NCBI GenBank assembly: GCA_035474375.1
Contig: DATINJ010000128.1
Coordinates: 21,466 to 85,465, forward strand
DNA: 64,000 nucleotides
Direction of reading: 5' to 3'
Source of the DNA: JANNPJ01 sp035474375
GTDB lineage: Bacteria; Actinomycetota; Actinomycetes; Actinomycetales; Kineosporiaceae
This document shows, piece by piece, positions 42,677 to 51,278 of this stretch (its first letter is position 1; every line of letters starts with the position of its first letter). The position numbers and the translations under genes were made by a program. The notes under the pieces were generated by a model. That model was not told the DNA's origin. It searched no databases and saw only the letters and a list, made by a program, of their open reading frames with translations.

Positions 42677-43431
42677 TGGTCCCCAGCTCTCTCCTGGCCG
42701 TCCGCCTGCAGCGCATCGATGCTCTGGACCGGCGCGAAGTCGTCCCCGTCCATCAGGTAGTAGGGGCCGAGCTCAGCCAGGCTGCCTTCGGTTGCGTGCA
42801 GGAACCACAAGCCGTCCTGGCTGGCCTTCGGTTTCGGCTTCGCCCGCCAACGGACGTCGAGGCTGTTGGCGTAGAGCACGCTGAGGGCACCCTCGCTGAC
42901 CGGGCCTCGCTCGACGTGGTAGACCTCCAGATCGGCCCACCACCAGTCGGGGTCGTGTTCCCTGGTCGCCGGCGTGCCCGCCTTCCTCAGCCCAGTCACC
43001 CGGGCCACCACGACCGCAGCTACCTCGGCGGCGTGATCTTGGGCCCGGGCCCGCTCGAGCTGGTCCTGCAGGCGGGTAACCGGCGGATCGCCAGCGGCGA
43101 AGCCCTGCCCCTGCGGCTCCACTTCCTGCGGGGAGAGCCGGCCCACCTCGCGCACCGCGAGGCTGTCGCCGAACGCCATCGCATTGGCGAACAGCGCCAG
43201 CCGGGTGCCCACCGGGGGAAGATCAACCGCTGGATCGAGCTGGACCGTGACCCGCGTGCCGGCCAGGTTGGTGAACGCCGCCGGTGTGTGCAGCACCTGG
43301 TCGACCACCACCACTGCGGTTCGCTCGTCCACCGGCAGGTCGGGCATAGTCGACGCGCCCAGCATCTCGACGGTGCCGATGAAGCTGATCGCTGATTGGC
43401 GGAGTAGGGCGAGGACGTCTTCGTCGGCCAA
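42673..43431 (-). CDS. Unrecognised 252-residue protein in the radical SAM operon
   Basis: The frame starts at TTG 43431, supported by a strong AAGGAGG ribosome-binding site, and ends with an ATGA overlap to the sialidase-fold gene. The protein has no signal peptide or membrane helix. It mixes beta-like segments (TAVVVVDQVLHTPAAF, RVTVQLDPAVDLPPVGTRLALFANAMAFGDSLAVREVG) with a central helix-rich part and a WWWADLEVYHVERGP segment, ending in YYLMDGDDFAPVQSIDAL. I do not recognise a family. It is part of one transcript with the radical SAM enzyme. Confidence 0.7.
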   Translation of the reverse strand: MADEDVLALLRQSAISFIGTVEMLGASTMPDLPVDERTAVVVVDQVLHTPAAFTNLAGTRVTVQLDPAVDLPPVGTRLALFANAMAFGDSLAVREVGRLSPQEVEPQGQGFAAGDPPVTRLQDQLERARAQDHAAEVAAVVVARVTGLRKAGTPATREHDPDWWWADLEVYHVERGPVSEGALSVLYANSLDVRWRAKPKPKASQDGLWFLHATEGSLAELGPYYLMDGDDFAPVQSIDALQADGQERAGDQ

Positions 43432-43455
43432 TGCAGGCCTCCTTGAGGTAAGGCT

Positions 43456-43728
43456 TTACTCGGCGTCGGTGGCCGGGTGCGCCCGATTCCATTCGAGGTG
43501 CGCAAGCTTTCCTGCGCTGATGGAGATTACGACCAGGACAGCAACCAAAGCCCATTCGAGCGAACCGTCACCGCCGTCGGGATCAAATCCGGTGAGCCAT
43601 TCGATCCACTCCCGGGAAATCACCGTGACTATCGCCAGAACTCCGGCTATACCGCTGAGAGCGCTTTCGATCCGGAAGCGTCTGCGCACGACTCTGGTGC
43701 CGGTTCCGCTGTTCTCGGCCATCAGCAT
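43456..43728 (-). CDS. Small membrane protein, first gene of the radical SAM operon
   Basis: The 90-residue protein has two hydrophobic helices (about 25-40 SGIAGVLAIVTVIS and 60-78 WALVAVLVVISISAG) joined by an acidic segment (GFDPDGGDG). GGGGTG lies just before ATG 43728; a second in-frame ATG at 43722 is the alternative. A longer frame to 43863 would include the promoter and is rejected. No family is recognised. It begins a leftward operon and precedes the 252-residue protein gene by 24 bp. Confidence 0.6.
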   Translation of the reverse strand: MLMAENSGTGTRVVRRRFRIESALSGIAGVLAIVTVISREWIEWLTGFDPDGGDGSLEWALVAVLVVISISAGKLAHLEWNRAHPATDAE

Positions 43729-43777
43729 CACACCCCAAGAGGGAAGAGTTCGCGACCCCGCGTCGAACTCGGTATTC

Positions 43778-43807
43778 AATGTATGCCCGAAGACCACAAT
43801 ATGGCAA
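43778..43807 (-). promoter_or_regulatory. Promoter of the radical SAM operon
   Basis: Reading leftward, TTGCCA (43802-43807) and TACATT (43778-43783) are separated by 18 bp. They lie about 50 bp before ATG 43728, which fits a housekeeping sigma promoter. The match is good at -35 and moderate at -10. Confidence 0.5.
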
Positions 43808-43885
43808 CGGTTTCGATCTTCGCCGGAAATACCGAAATTTGGTGACGAGAATCCCGGGTTCATGGGGACAAAATTGACGAACCGG

Positions 43886-44650
43886 TCACCGGGTGCCGTC
43901 TGGCCGTGCAGTCCGCACGTTCTCGGCCGTCTCGTCCTCGTATCCGGCGTACGCCGTACGAAGGGCGGGGCCGGGCCAGTCGGCGGGCAGAAGTTCGTCC
44001 GGCAGGACCGGGTCGGTGAGCAGGTGCCGAACCATGGCGGCGGCGGCGGCGAACCGATCGGCTGGCCGCTTCACTGTAACGTAGTGCGCCAGTAGGCGGT
44101 TGGCGGTCTGGGCCCACTCTTCGAGCGCCCACAGGCTGGCGGCCAGGGCCGGTGCGGGCTGCTCGGGCCGGGCGGTGAAGTATCGAGTGACGTCGGCCAG
44201 CTGGCTGGGCCAGGGCCGCAGCAGATTGGTCGGCCGCAGCCATACTCCTTCGCGCAGTTCCGCGAGCCGCAGACCGGCCAACTGGGCCCGGAGCTCGGCT
44301 CGCTCGGCCGACCCACGTCCGGTTGCGGTAACCACCACCATCTCCCAATCACCGTCCCAGGCGAGGGTTTCGGGGTGGACGGCGGCATCCACCCGGCGTT
44401 GGCGTTCCAGAAGCCGGTCGCTGAGCCGGTAGACCGTGTCCGTTCGGTGCAGATCGCCCGCGGTCACCATCCGGCTGAGCGCGGCCCGCAATGTCGATCC
44501 GGCGACTCCGAACGGAGCCACGGTGTGGACCAGATCCCGGACCGGAAGCTCGGGCGGGTGCATGCCGAGCAGCAGGCTCAGGACGACCGATCGGGCGGAC
44601 AGTGGGCGCAGCCGCACCCGGTCCGCCGACGCTGAGATGTCGATCCGCAT
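43886..44650 (-). CDS. PaaX-family transcriptional regulator
   Basis: The 254-residue protein has the PaaX layout: winged helix near the N-terminus (RSVVLSLLLGMHPPELPVRDLVHTVAPFGVAGSTLRAALSRMVTAGDL), a middle domain (DGDWEMVVVTATG, LRLAELREGVWLRPTNLL) and a C-terminal helical part (LLPADWPGPALRTAYAGYE). PaaX proteins respond to acyl-CoA compounds such as phenylacetyl-CoA. It is divergent from the AidB-like gene 90 bp away, so it probably regulates that gene. The leader contains a repeated TGCA element but no clean palindrome. Confidence 0.9.
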   Translation of the reverse strand: MRIDISASADRVRLRPLSARSVVLSLLLGMHPPELPVRDLVHTVAPFGVAGSTLRAALSRMVTAGDLHRTDTVYRLSDRLLERQRRVDAAVHPETLAWDGDWEMVVVTATGRGSAERAELRAQLAGLRLAELREGVWLRPTNLLRPWPSQLADVTRYFTARPEQPAPALAASLWALEEWAQTANRLLAHYVTVKRPADRFAAAAAMVRHLLTDPVLPDELLPADWPGPALRTAYAGYEDETAENVRTARPDGTR

Positions 44651-44740
44651 GAGTGGAAGTGTGCCTGGTCAGTGCGGCCGATGATGGATTTGCATATTGC
44701 ATGATGGCCACGACTGTGGAGTTAGTGCAACACTGGGGAG

Positions 44741-46402
44741 ATGGTCCCGAGTCTCGCACCCGAGCAGTCCTACCCACACCAGGTGACGAACCAGGTCCCG
44801 CCGCTCACGCCGTACGATGCCGCCGCGGACGCGGCCCTGCTGGAAGGGCTGATCCGAGAAGGGGCGGGCTGGGCCGAGAAGGACGTTCGGCGGCTCGGGC
44901 GCCAGGCCGGCGGCGAAACCGCGCAGCGGTGGGCCGAGCAGGCCAACCGGTACGAACCGGAACTGCGTACCCATGATCGCTACGGCAACCGGATCGACGA
45001 GGTCGAATTCCATCCCAGCTGGCACCACCTGCTGGAGACCGCGATCGGCGAAGGTCTCGGGGCGGCGCCCTGGGCCGACTCCCGCCCCGGCGCCCATGTC
45101 GCCCGGATTGCCGGCAGCCTGGTCTGGGGGCATACCGAAGCCGGACACGGCTGCCCGACGGCCATGACCTACGCGGTGGTGCCCGCCCTGCGCGAGCAGC
45201 CAGATCTCGCCCGAATCTACGAACCGTTGCTGGTCAGCCGGATCTACGACCCTGGTCTGCGAGTGCCGACCAGCAAGCCGGGATTGATTGCCGGGATGGG
45301 CATGACCGAGAAGCAAGGCGGGTCGGACGTCCGGACCAACACCACCGCCGCCACCCCGACCGCCGAGCCCGGCGTCTACGCGCTGCACGGGCACAAGTGG
45401 TTCACCTCTGCCCCGATGTCCGACCTGTTCCTCGTCCTGGCTCAGGCGCCGGACGGTCTTTCCTGCTTCCTGGTCCCGCGGATCCTGCCCGACGGCACCC
45501 GTAACCCGTTCCGCATCCAGCGACTCAAGGACAAGCTGGGCAACCGCTCCAACGCCTCCTCCGAACCGGAATTCGACGGCACCATCGGCTGGCTGGTCGG
45601 CCCCGAGGGAAACGGCGTCAAGACCATCCTCCAGATGGTCAACTGCACCCGCCTGGACTGCACGATGATGAGCGCGACGCTGATGCGCAAGACCCTGGTC
45701 GAGGCCGGCCATCACGCGCAGCACCGCAGTGCCTTCGGGGCGTCCTTGATCAACCAGCCGCTGATGCGCAACGTTCTGGCCGACCTCGCCCTGGAGTCCG
45801 AAGCTGCCACCACGCTCACGCTACGGCTGGCCGGGGCAGCCGACCGGGCGATCCGCGGCGATCAGCACGAGGCGGCGTTCCGCCGGGTCGCCACCGGCAT
45901 CGGCAAGTACTGGGTCACCAAGCGGGGCCCCGCCTTCACCGCCGAAGCCCTGGAGTGCCTCGGCGGGAACGGATACGTCGAGGAGTCCGGGATGCCCCGG
46001 CACTACCGCGAGGCTCCGTTGCAGTCCATCTGGGAAGGCTCGGGCAACGTCAATGCCCTCGACGTCCTACGAGCCGTCGGCCGCTCCCCCGACACCGCCG
46101 AAGCCCTACTGGCCGAGCTCGCGCTCGCGCACGGCGCCGATCCTCGACTGGACGCCGCCGTCGTCCGGCTGAAGCAGCAACTGCCGGGGGCCGAAGCCAG
46201 GCCGGCCGGGGCCCGCCGGCTCGTCGAGCTGATGGCACTGGTCCTGCAGGCCTCGCTGCTGGTCCGGCATTCGTCGCCGGCCGTCGCCGATGCCTTCTGC
46301 GCCACCCGGCTCGGGGGCGACTGGGGGCACGCCTTCGGCACCCTTCCCGACTCTGCCGACCTCACGGCGATCCTGACCCGGGCGCTGCCTAACCCCGCGT
46401 GA
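44741..46402 (+). CDS. AidB-like acyl-CoA-dehydrogenase-family flavoprotein
   Basis: The 553-residue protein matches AidB: REGAGWAEKD near the N-terminus, GMGMTEKQGGSDVRTNTT (FAD-binding acyl-CoA dehydrogenase core), HKWFTSAPMSDLFLVLAQA, DKLGNRSNASSEPEF and ALECLGGNGYVEESGMPRHYREAPLQSIWEGSGN. E. coli AidB is about 541 residues and binds DNA near its flavin, linked to alkylation response. Whether this one uses acyl-CoA or protects DNA is not known. Start ATG 44741 abuts GGGGAG, so the ribosome-binding site is not ideally spaced. Confidence 0.88.
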   Translation: MVPSLAPEQSYPHQVTNQVPPLTPYDAAADAALLEGLIREGAGWAEKDVRRLGRQAGGETAQRWAEQANRYEPELRTHDRYGNRIDEVEFHPSWHHLLETAIGEGLGAAPWADSRPGAHVARIAGSLVWGHTEAGHGCPTAMTYAVVPALREQPDLARIYEPLLVSRIYDPGLRVPTSKPGLIAGMGMTEKQGGSDVRTNTTAATPTAEPGVYALHGHKWFTSAPMSDLFLVLAQAPDGLSCFLVPRILPDGTRNPFRIQRLKDKLGNRSNASSEPEFDGTIGWLVGPEGNGVKTILQMVNCTRLDCTMMSATLMRKTLVEAGHHAQHRSAFGASLINQPLMRNVLADLALESEAATTLTLRLAGAADRAIRGDQHEAAFRRVATGIGKYWVTKRGPAFTAEALECLGGNGYVEESGMPRHYREAPLQSIWEGSGNVNALDVLRAVGRSPDTAEALLAELALAHGADPRLDAAVVRLKQQLPGAEARPAGARRLVELMALVLQASLLVRHSSPAVADAFCATRLGGDWGHAFGTLPDSADLTAILTRALPNPA

Positions 46403-46418
46403 CATCGCACTCAGACCC

Positions 46419-46477
46419 GGCGAAGTGGTCTCGTGATCTGACCCCTTCCCGGGGTCATCCGCCGAGACCACTTCGCC
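46419..46477. terminator. Compound bidirectional terminator between convergent genes
   Basis: The 15-bp arms GGCGAAGTGGTCTCG (46419-46433) and CGAGACCACTTCGCC (46463-46477) are perfect inverses. Inside is a second hairpin, TGACCCC-TTCCC-GGGGTCA. It sits 17 bp past the aidB-like stop and 5 bp before the end of the convergent membrane gene. Confidence 0.8.
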
Positions 46478-46481
46478 AGGG

Positions 46482-47672
46482 TCACGTCGCTTTGCTGGGT
46501 CGATTTCGTCCGACGGGAATCGTGTTGATGATCAGGACGCCGGCCAATCCAATGCCGGCGTACAGGCCGAGAACGGTGAGCGGGGCGCCGATGGGGGCGT
46601 CGGGGAAGTAGAGGCTGTCGCGAATGGCGGCGACCCCGGCACCGGTGGGGAGGGCCTGACCGAACGCGCGGCCGGGCCCGGGCAGGAACTCAGGCAGGAT
46701 GCTGGAGCCGGAGATGATGACACCCAGCGTGAAGTACATGGTGCCGACCAGCGCACCGGCCGGCCCGAACAGAGACACGAACGCGGCGGTGGACCCCGTG
46801 ATAGCCAGGGAAACCAGCAAGAAGCTGAAGAACACCGACCATCTCGACCCGGACGCCGGCACACCGAACCAGCCGGCCACCATCAGCACCACAGCCGCGG
46901 AGACGAACGAGTAGACAACCATCATCACGACGTGCCCGGCCCCTCGCCGCAGGGAACGCCGCCGCTTGTCGACGAGTCGACCGAGTCCCAGGGCGGCCAC
47001 CGTGGCACCCAGGGCCAGCGCCTGGATGAGCAGACCCACGGAACCGCCGGTGGTGTCGGAGGAGGGCAGCGGGGCAACGTCGGTGACGTCGGGCGGTGCG
47101 GTCAGCTGCTGCACCGTGCTGAGAGGAACTGGGTCACCGGCCGCTTGGAGATCCTTCACCTTCTGCGCCACCTGGTCGTTCATGACGTTGGTGAAGGTGG
47201 TCTTGATGATGTTCGACGCGCCGGTACCGGCCGCACTGGCCACGTACAGGTGCGGCCTCGTGGCGGACAGGTCGAGACCGCCGTAAATGTCTTTGCGCAG
47301 GATGTCGGAGCGGATGGTGGCCGCGTCGTCGACGAAGGTGACCTTGAAGTTGCCGCCGCGCTCGATCTGCTGGCGCAAGGCTGGTTGCTGTTCGGCGGCG
47401 GCAACGACGGCGACCGGCAGGTTGTGCGGGGCGGGAGCGTGGCCGATGGAAAGGTAGTACGCACTGAGCAGCAACTGGACGACGGCACCGACAGCGACCA
47501 GGAGCAGTGTCGTGTGCCGGAATTTTCGAAAGTCCGGCCGATACACCGAGACCTCGGGCGACCCGGTGTCAGCTTCGACGTCGCCAATCGTCCTGGGAGT
47601 GGCGTTGCCAGGGCGCTGACCGGAGTCTTCGCTGGCGTCCTCGGCCGTCACCGAAGCTGAGTGGTCGTTCAT
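46482..47672 (-). CDS. ABC-2-like/DUF3533 membrane protein
   Basis: The 396-residue protein has an N-terminal helix (HTTLLLVAVGAVVQLLLSAYYL), a large outside loop of about 150 residues, and then five or six helices (SVGLLIQALALGATVAALGLG, HVVMMVVYSFVSAAVVLMVAGWF, SFLLVSLAITGSTAAFVSLFGP, GTMYFTLGVIISG, GLYAGIGLAGVLIINTI). This topology matches DUF3533/YhgE-Pip-type proteins related to ABC-2 permeases; no ATPase gene is adjacent. ATG 47672 (MNDHSASVT) is preferred over the longer frame to 47759, though its ribosome-binding site is weak. Confidence 0.7.
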   Translation of the reverse strand: MNDHSASVTAEDASEDSGQRPGNATPRTIGDVEADTGSPEVSVYRPDFRKFRHTTLLLVAVGAVVQLLLSAYYLSIGHAPAPHNLPVAVVAAAEQQPALRQQIERGGNFKVTFVDDAATIRSDILRKDIYGGLDLSATRPHLYVASAAGTGASNIIKTTFTNVMNDQVAQKVKDLQAAGDPVPLSTVQQLTAPPDVTDVAPLPSSDTTGGSVGLLIQALALGATVAALGLGRLVDKRRRSLRRGAGHVVMMVVYSFVSAAVVLMVAGWFGVPASGSRWSVFFSFLLVSLAITGSTAAFVSLFGPAGALVGTMYFTLGVIISGSSILPEFLPGPGRAFGQALPTGAGVAAIRDSLYFPDAPIGAPLTVLGLYAGIGLAGVLIINTIPVGRNRPSKAT

Positions 47673-47881
47673 TGAGGCCGTCCTGAGCGGGCCACCGGCA
47701 GCAGCACTACTGAATGCGCTCACGGCGGCAGTGGATGATCGCCGCCAAAGATAGGTCATGGTGCGCCCTGCAAGAAGAGCGGGTATCGCCTTCCGAACCG
47801 TGACCGATAAGGGCCCAATAAGACTTATCGGGTTGGTTGTCGGGCGGAGTCAGTGTTCCGGCGTAAAAGGTACTGATCGGC

Positions 47882-47920
47882 CGAAGGGCCGACCAGGAAC
47901 GGATCCCGGTCGGCCCTTCG
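47882..47920 (-). terminator. Hairpin terminator after the GH62 gene
   Basis: The 13-bp arms CGAAGGGCCGACC and GGTCGGCCCTTCG are perfect inverses around a 13-nt loop, 30 bp past the GH62 stop at 47950. The other sequence from 47673 to 47949 holds no gene I can support. Confidence 0.75.
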
Positions 47921-47949
47921 TCAGTGAATTCGGTTCGGCACCCCGGCCG

Positions 47950-49437
47950 CTAGCGTTGCAGGGTCAGCAGAGCCGGCCGGTAGGGCAGGAGGCCATAGTC
48001 CAGGCCGTCTGAGCTGGGCGAGCGCCCTTGGTAGAGCAGTCGCAGATTGCACGGATCGACGGTCATGGTCTGGTCGGCGCTGGTGCGGACCAGTTCGCCG
48101 TGGCTGATGTCGTTGGTCCAGGTTGCACCGCTGTTGGCCTTGCCGGCGAAGGGATTGCTCTCGGTCGCAGCCTGCGGGGTCCAGGTTCCGCCCAGACTGG
48201 TGGCGGTGAACGAGCGGAAGTATCGCCCGTTGGCTCCGATCGCCTCAACGATCATGAGGTATTGGTTCTGACCCTGGACCTTGTAGACCTGGGGGGCTTC
48301 GAACAGGTTGTTCGTGGTGTCGCTCATGATGGTGGTGTAGCTGGAACCGAAACTGCCGGGAAAGTTGCCGATCGGCATGCTGGCCCGGTAAATCTTGCCG
48401 TTGTCCCCAGCGAAGAACAGGTACATGTTGGTGCCGTCGCCAATCACGGTCTGGTCGATCGGTCCGGTACCGGAGCCGGTGATGCTACCCGTGAACAGCG
48501 GCTGCGCCGACGACCAGCCGTTGGCGTTGGTCGGATCGGACGACGTCCGGTAGGAGAACGCGGTCGGCCCCCACTGGTAGGTCAGCACCCAGATGTTCTT
48601 GGGGGCGAAGTAGAACAGCGACGGCGCAACAGTTCCCGAGCTCATGGTGTTCTGGCTAGCCGCGCCCAGGTCGGAAAAGTTCGTGACTGGGCTGAAATTC
48701 ATCGATCCCCAGCTTGTCCCGGTGTCGTGCGTCGTGGCGTAGACGAGCTGCTTGCCGTTGTACGGGGCCGTGGTGAAGTCCTTCAGCGAGACCCAGCCCG
48801 ACTTCGGATTCGCCAGCGAGCCGGTCGAGCTCCAGCGGTAGGACGACGGCAGGGTGCACGTTCCGGACGGTGGCGGGGTCGTGGGGGTGGTTCCGCTGCC
48901 GACCTTGTTCAGTTGCCATTGCTGGTTGGTGCCGTTCCAGTCGGCGTACTGGACGATGTTGCCACCGTCGGCGGTGGAGGCACCCTGCACCTCTACGGCT
49001 TTGGCGCTGTTGCGGTTGATCAGCTGGATGTAGCCGTCGATGTCCTGGATGCTGAATTGCTGGTTGGTGCCATTGTTGTCGGTCCACTGGGTAATCGCGG
49101 CACCATCGGCGGTGGACTTACCGGTCACGTCCAGGACCTTGCCGGAGAGACGAGACTTCAGCCGGTAGTAGCCACCACCGGAGTCGACGAACTGCCACTG
49201 CTGCTGGTTGCCGTTGTTGCGGGTCCACTGGGTGATCCGAGCACCGTCGGTGGTGACCAGGTTGTACACGTCCAACGCCTTGCCGCTGTTGCGGTTGACC
49301 AGGACGTACGAGGCGCTGGTGTCGATGGTCGCGGCCGAGGCGGGAGAAATGTTCACGAACAGGCTGGCGGCCAGCGTGGTCAACGCTGCGGTGGCCACCG
49401 CCAGCAAGACGCGGCGTCGGTTCTGGACTGGTTTCAC
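47950..49437 (-). CDS. Secreted GH62 alpha-L-arabinofuranosidase with ricin-type lectin domain
   Basis: The 495-residue protein starts at GTG 49437, set by a GGAGG site. A signal peptide ends near ISPASA-A. A ricin-type (RICIN_2) domain with three QQW/QQF repeats covers about 40-170. A Thr/Pro linker leads to a GH62 domain: SYRWSSTGSLANPKSGWVSLKD, QLVYATTHD, PSLFYFAPKNIWVLTYQWG, IDQTVIGDGTNMYLFFAGDNGKIYRA and NLFEAPQVYKVQG (likely catalytic Glu). It removes arabinose side chains from arabinoxylan outside the cell. It is the last gene of the four-gene operon and is followed by a hairpin. Confidence 0.92.
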   Translation of the reverse strand: MKPVQNRRRVLLAVATAALTTLAASLFVNISPASAATIDTSASYVLVNRNSGKALDVYNLVTTDGARITQWTRNNGNQQQWQFVDSGGGYYRLKSRLSGKVLDVTGKSTADGAAITQWTDNNGTNQQFSIQDIDGYIQLINRNSAKAVEVQGASTADGGNIVQYADWNGTNQQWQLNKVGSGTTPTTPPPSGTCTLPSSYRWSSTGSLANPKSGWVSLKDFTTAPYNGKQLVYATTHDTGTSWGSMNFSPVTNFSDLGAASQNTMSSGTVAPSLFYFAPKNIWVLTYQWGPTAFSYRTSSDPTNANGWSSAQPLFTGSITGSGTGPIDQTVIGDGTNMYLFFAGDNGKIYRASMPIGNFPGSFGSSYTTIMSDTTNNLFEAPQVYKVQGQNQYLMIVEAIGANGRYFRSFTATSLGGTWTPQAATESNPFAGKANSGATWTNDISHGELVRTSADQTMTVDPCNLRLLYQGRSPSSDGLDYGLLPYRPALLTLQR

Positions 49438-49519
49438 GTCGTCCTCCGGGAATCTAATGATGCACTGGGCGAAGGGGATTGGCTGATCGGCCGGCCGACT
49501 TTCAGGAGCGGGGTGATGG

Positions 49520-50443
49520 CTACCGGTTGAGGCCGAGGAAGGCGATGGCGTAGGCGAGCATGCCGCTCTGCGGCAGTGTGTGCCCGGTGCCGTTGACACT
49601 GATCCCCTCCACCGTGGCTGTGGTGCCGGTGGTGCCATATCGGGTACGCGTCCAGCTCGACTGCGGGTAGTCCGTGGAGACCGGGCTCTGGCTGACTCGG
49701 TTGAGGTTGGTCCATTGCTTGATCGCTTCACCGAAATTGACGTACGAGAGCGTCGTATCAGTGGTTCCGTGCCACAACTGCATTCGCGGATACCGTCCGG
49801 TGTATCCGGGGTAACTGGATCGGGCCAGATCTCCCCACTGCTGTGCGGTTTTGGTGATCTGGCCACCCGAGCACTGGTTGTTCCACAGCGACCCGTTGGT
49901 GGTCGCGAAGCATCCGGCGGGGACTCCGGAGAAGGCCGCCGCGGCAGTGAACACATCCGGGTACTGCGCGGCCAGCACGTTGGTCATCATCGCCCCGGAG
50001 GAGAATCCCGAGACCACGATGCGGGCGGGGTCCACGTTGTAGTGCGAGCGGGCATAGCTGACCATCGACATGATGCCGGTCGAGTCGCCGCCCCCGTTGC
50101 GCCGCAGCGCTGCGGCCGTGGACACATCGAAACAGTGCCCGCTTCGGGTGGCCTCGGGAAGCACAATGACGTACCCGTAACGGTCGGCCGCGGTGACGTA
50201 GTCACGCCCGTTGCCGTTGTACACGCCGCTGGCTGAACCGCCGCAGTAGTGCACCAGCACCAGTAGCGCCGGGCGGGCGGCCCGGTTGTCCGGCACGTGC
50301 ACGTACATGTTCAGGTTGGTGGGGTTGGTGCCGAAGTTGGTCACCTGGGTGAGCGAGGCAGCTGTCGCGGGCTGTGTCGGTAGCAGCACGGATCCAGTCA
50401 CCAGCAACGCCGCGGCTAGCAGGGTGCGCAGGGTTCGTTTCAC
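49520..50443 (-). CDS. Secreted CE1/PHB-depolymerase-like esterase (acetylxylan or feruloyl esterase)
   Basis: The 307-residue protein has a signal peptide (LLAAALLVTGSVLLPTQPATAA) and an alpha/beta-hydrolase body. The oxyanion segment is LVLVHYCGGSASG, the nucleophile elbow is VSGFSSGAMMTN (Ser), and the His is in NGTGHTLPQSGM. Relatives are acetylxylan esterases, feruloyl esterases and short-chain PHA depolymerases. GTG 50443 is chosen because AAAAGGA lies 8-9 nt upstream, giving a cleaner signal peptide than ATG 50473. In this operon a role in deacylating xylan is likely. Confidence 0.85.
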   Translation of the reverse strand: MKRTLRTLLAAALLVTGSVLLPTQPATAASLTQVTNFGTNPTNLNMYVHVPDNRAARPALLVLVHYCGGSASGVYNGNGRDYVTAADRYGYVIVLPEATRSGHCFDVSTAAALRRNGGGDSTGIMSMVSYARSHYNVDPARIVVSGFSSGAMMTNVLAAQYPDVFTAAAAFSGVPAGCFATTNGSLWNNQCSGGQITKTAQQWGDLARSSYPGYTGRYPRMQLWHGTTDTTLSYVNFGEAIKQWTNLNRVSQSPVSTDYPQSSWTRTRYGTTGTTATVEGISVNGTGHTLPQSGMLAYAIAFLGLNR

Positions 50444-50469
50444 CAGAAAAGTCCTTTTCTGCCAATGAT

Positions 50470-51234
50470 TCATCGTGCGGCCGCGACGGCCAGCGGTGCC
50501 CCGGCCGGCACGACGGCTTGGCCAGGATTGCCGATGCTTCCGGGTACCGAGCGCAGCGCGCTGTACCAGGCCGCTGCCATCTTGTCGTAGCCTGCGGCGT
50601 TGGGATGGACGCTGTCGAACAGGTCAGATGTCGCCACCGCGCTGTACATGTTCACCAGGTGAACGTGCTTGCCGCTGTTCGCCTTGCTCTGCACCATTGC
50701 CGGGATCGTGGCGTTGAACGATCGCACGGCTGCGTCCCCGCCGGACCATCCGAGCGGGATGATGGTCGCGACGAACACGTCGGCATTCGGCGCGGTCGCG
50801 GTGATGTGGTCGACCAAGGCGGAAAGCCGGGCGGGAGCCCCGGGCAGGTTGTAGTTCTGCGTCACGTCATTGGTGCCGATATGCAGCAGCACAGAGCGTG
50901 GCTGGTAGGTCCGCAGCCAGCCGACGACGTTCGCATCGATCTGGTCGATGCGCCAGCCCGGGTGGCCCTCGTGATCGTGGTCCCACAGGCTGGCGGGGCC
51001 GTTGAATTGCGAGCCGACGTAGTCATTTCGGTAGCGAGCTGCGGCCAGGCGCTGCCACAGCCCGACTCGATAGCCGCCCGGTGCGCCGACCCCAGCGGTG
51101 ATCGAGTCGCCCAAAGGCATGATCCGCACGCCCCCGTTCGACTCCGCGTTGGCGGTGCCGGGGTTCAGCACCAGGCCGCCCACCGCCAGCACGAAGCCAG
51201 CTGCGGCGGTCAACCATTTCATCCGTGTTTGCAT
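50470..51234 (-). CDS. Secreted SGNH/GDSL esterase (CE3-like acetylxylan esterase)
   Basis: The 254-residue protein has a signal peptide (WLTAAAGFVLAVGGLVLNPGTANA) and the SGNH blocks: MPLGDSITAG (block I Ser), the oxyanion Gly region GSQFNG, HIGTNDVTQN (block III Asn) and DSVHPNAAGYDKM (block V Asp/His). ATG 51234 is chosen because GGGGAG lies 4-5 nt upstream; ATG 51282 overlaps the GH43 stop but lacks a ribosome-binding site. It probably removes acetyl groups from xylan. Confidence 0.85.
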   Translation of the reverse strand: MQTRMKWLTAAAGFVLAVGGLVLNPGTANAESNGGVRIMPLGDSITAGVGAPGGYRVGLWQRLAAARYRNDYVGSQFNGPASLWDHDHEGHPGWRIDQIDANVVGWLRTYQPRSVLLHIGTNDVTQNYNLPGAPARLSALVDHITATAPNADVFVATIIPLGWSGGDAAVRSFNATIPAMVQSKANSGKHVHLVNMYSAVATSDLFDSVHPNAAGYDKMAAAWYSALRSVPGSIGNPGQAVVPAGAPLAVAAAR

Positions 51235-51278
51235 TGTCTCCCCAACGGGCTGGTCGCGAACGTTTCGACGGAATAGCT

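Noticed and set aside
39211..43863. Classical RiPP precursor peptide gene near the radical SAM enzyme
   Set aside because: No short frame with a ribosome-binding site and a leader/core pattern was found; the repeat tail is the only candidate substrate seen.
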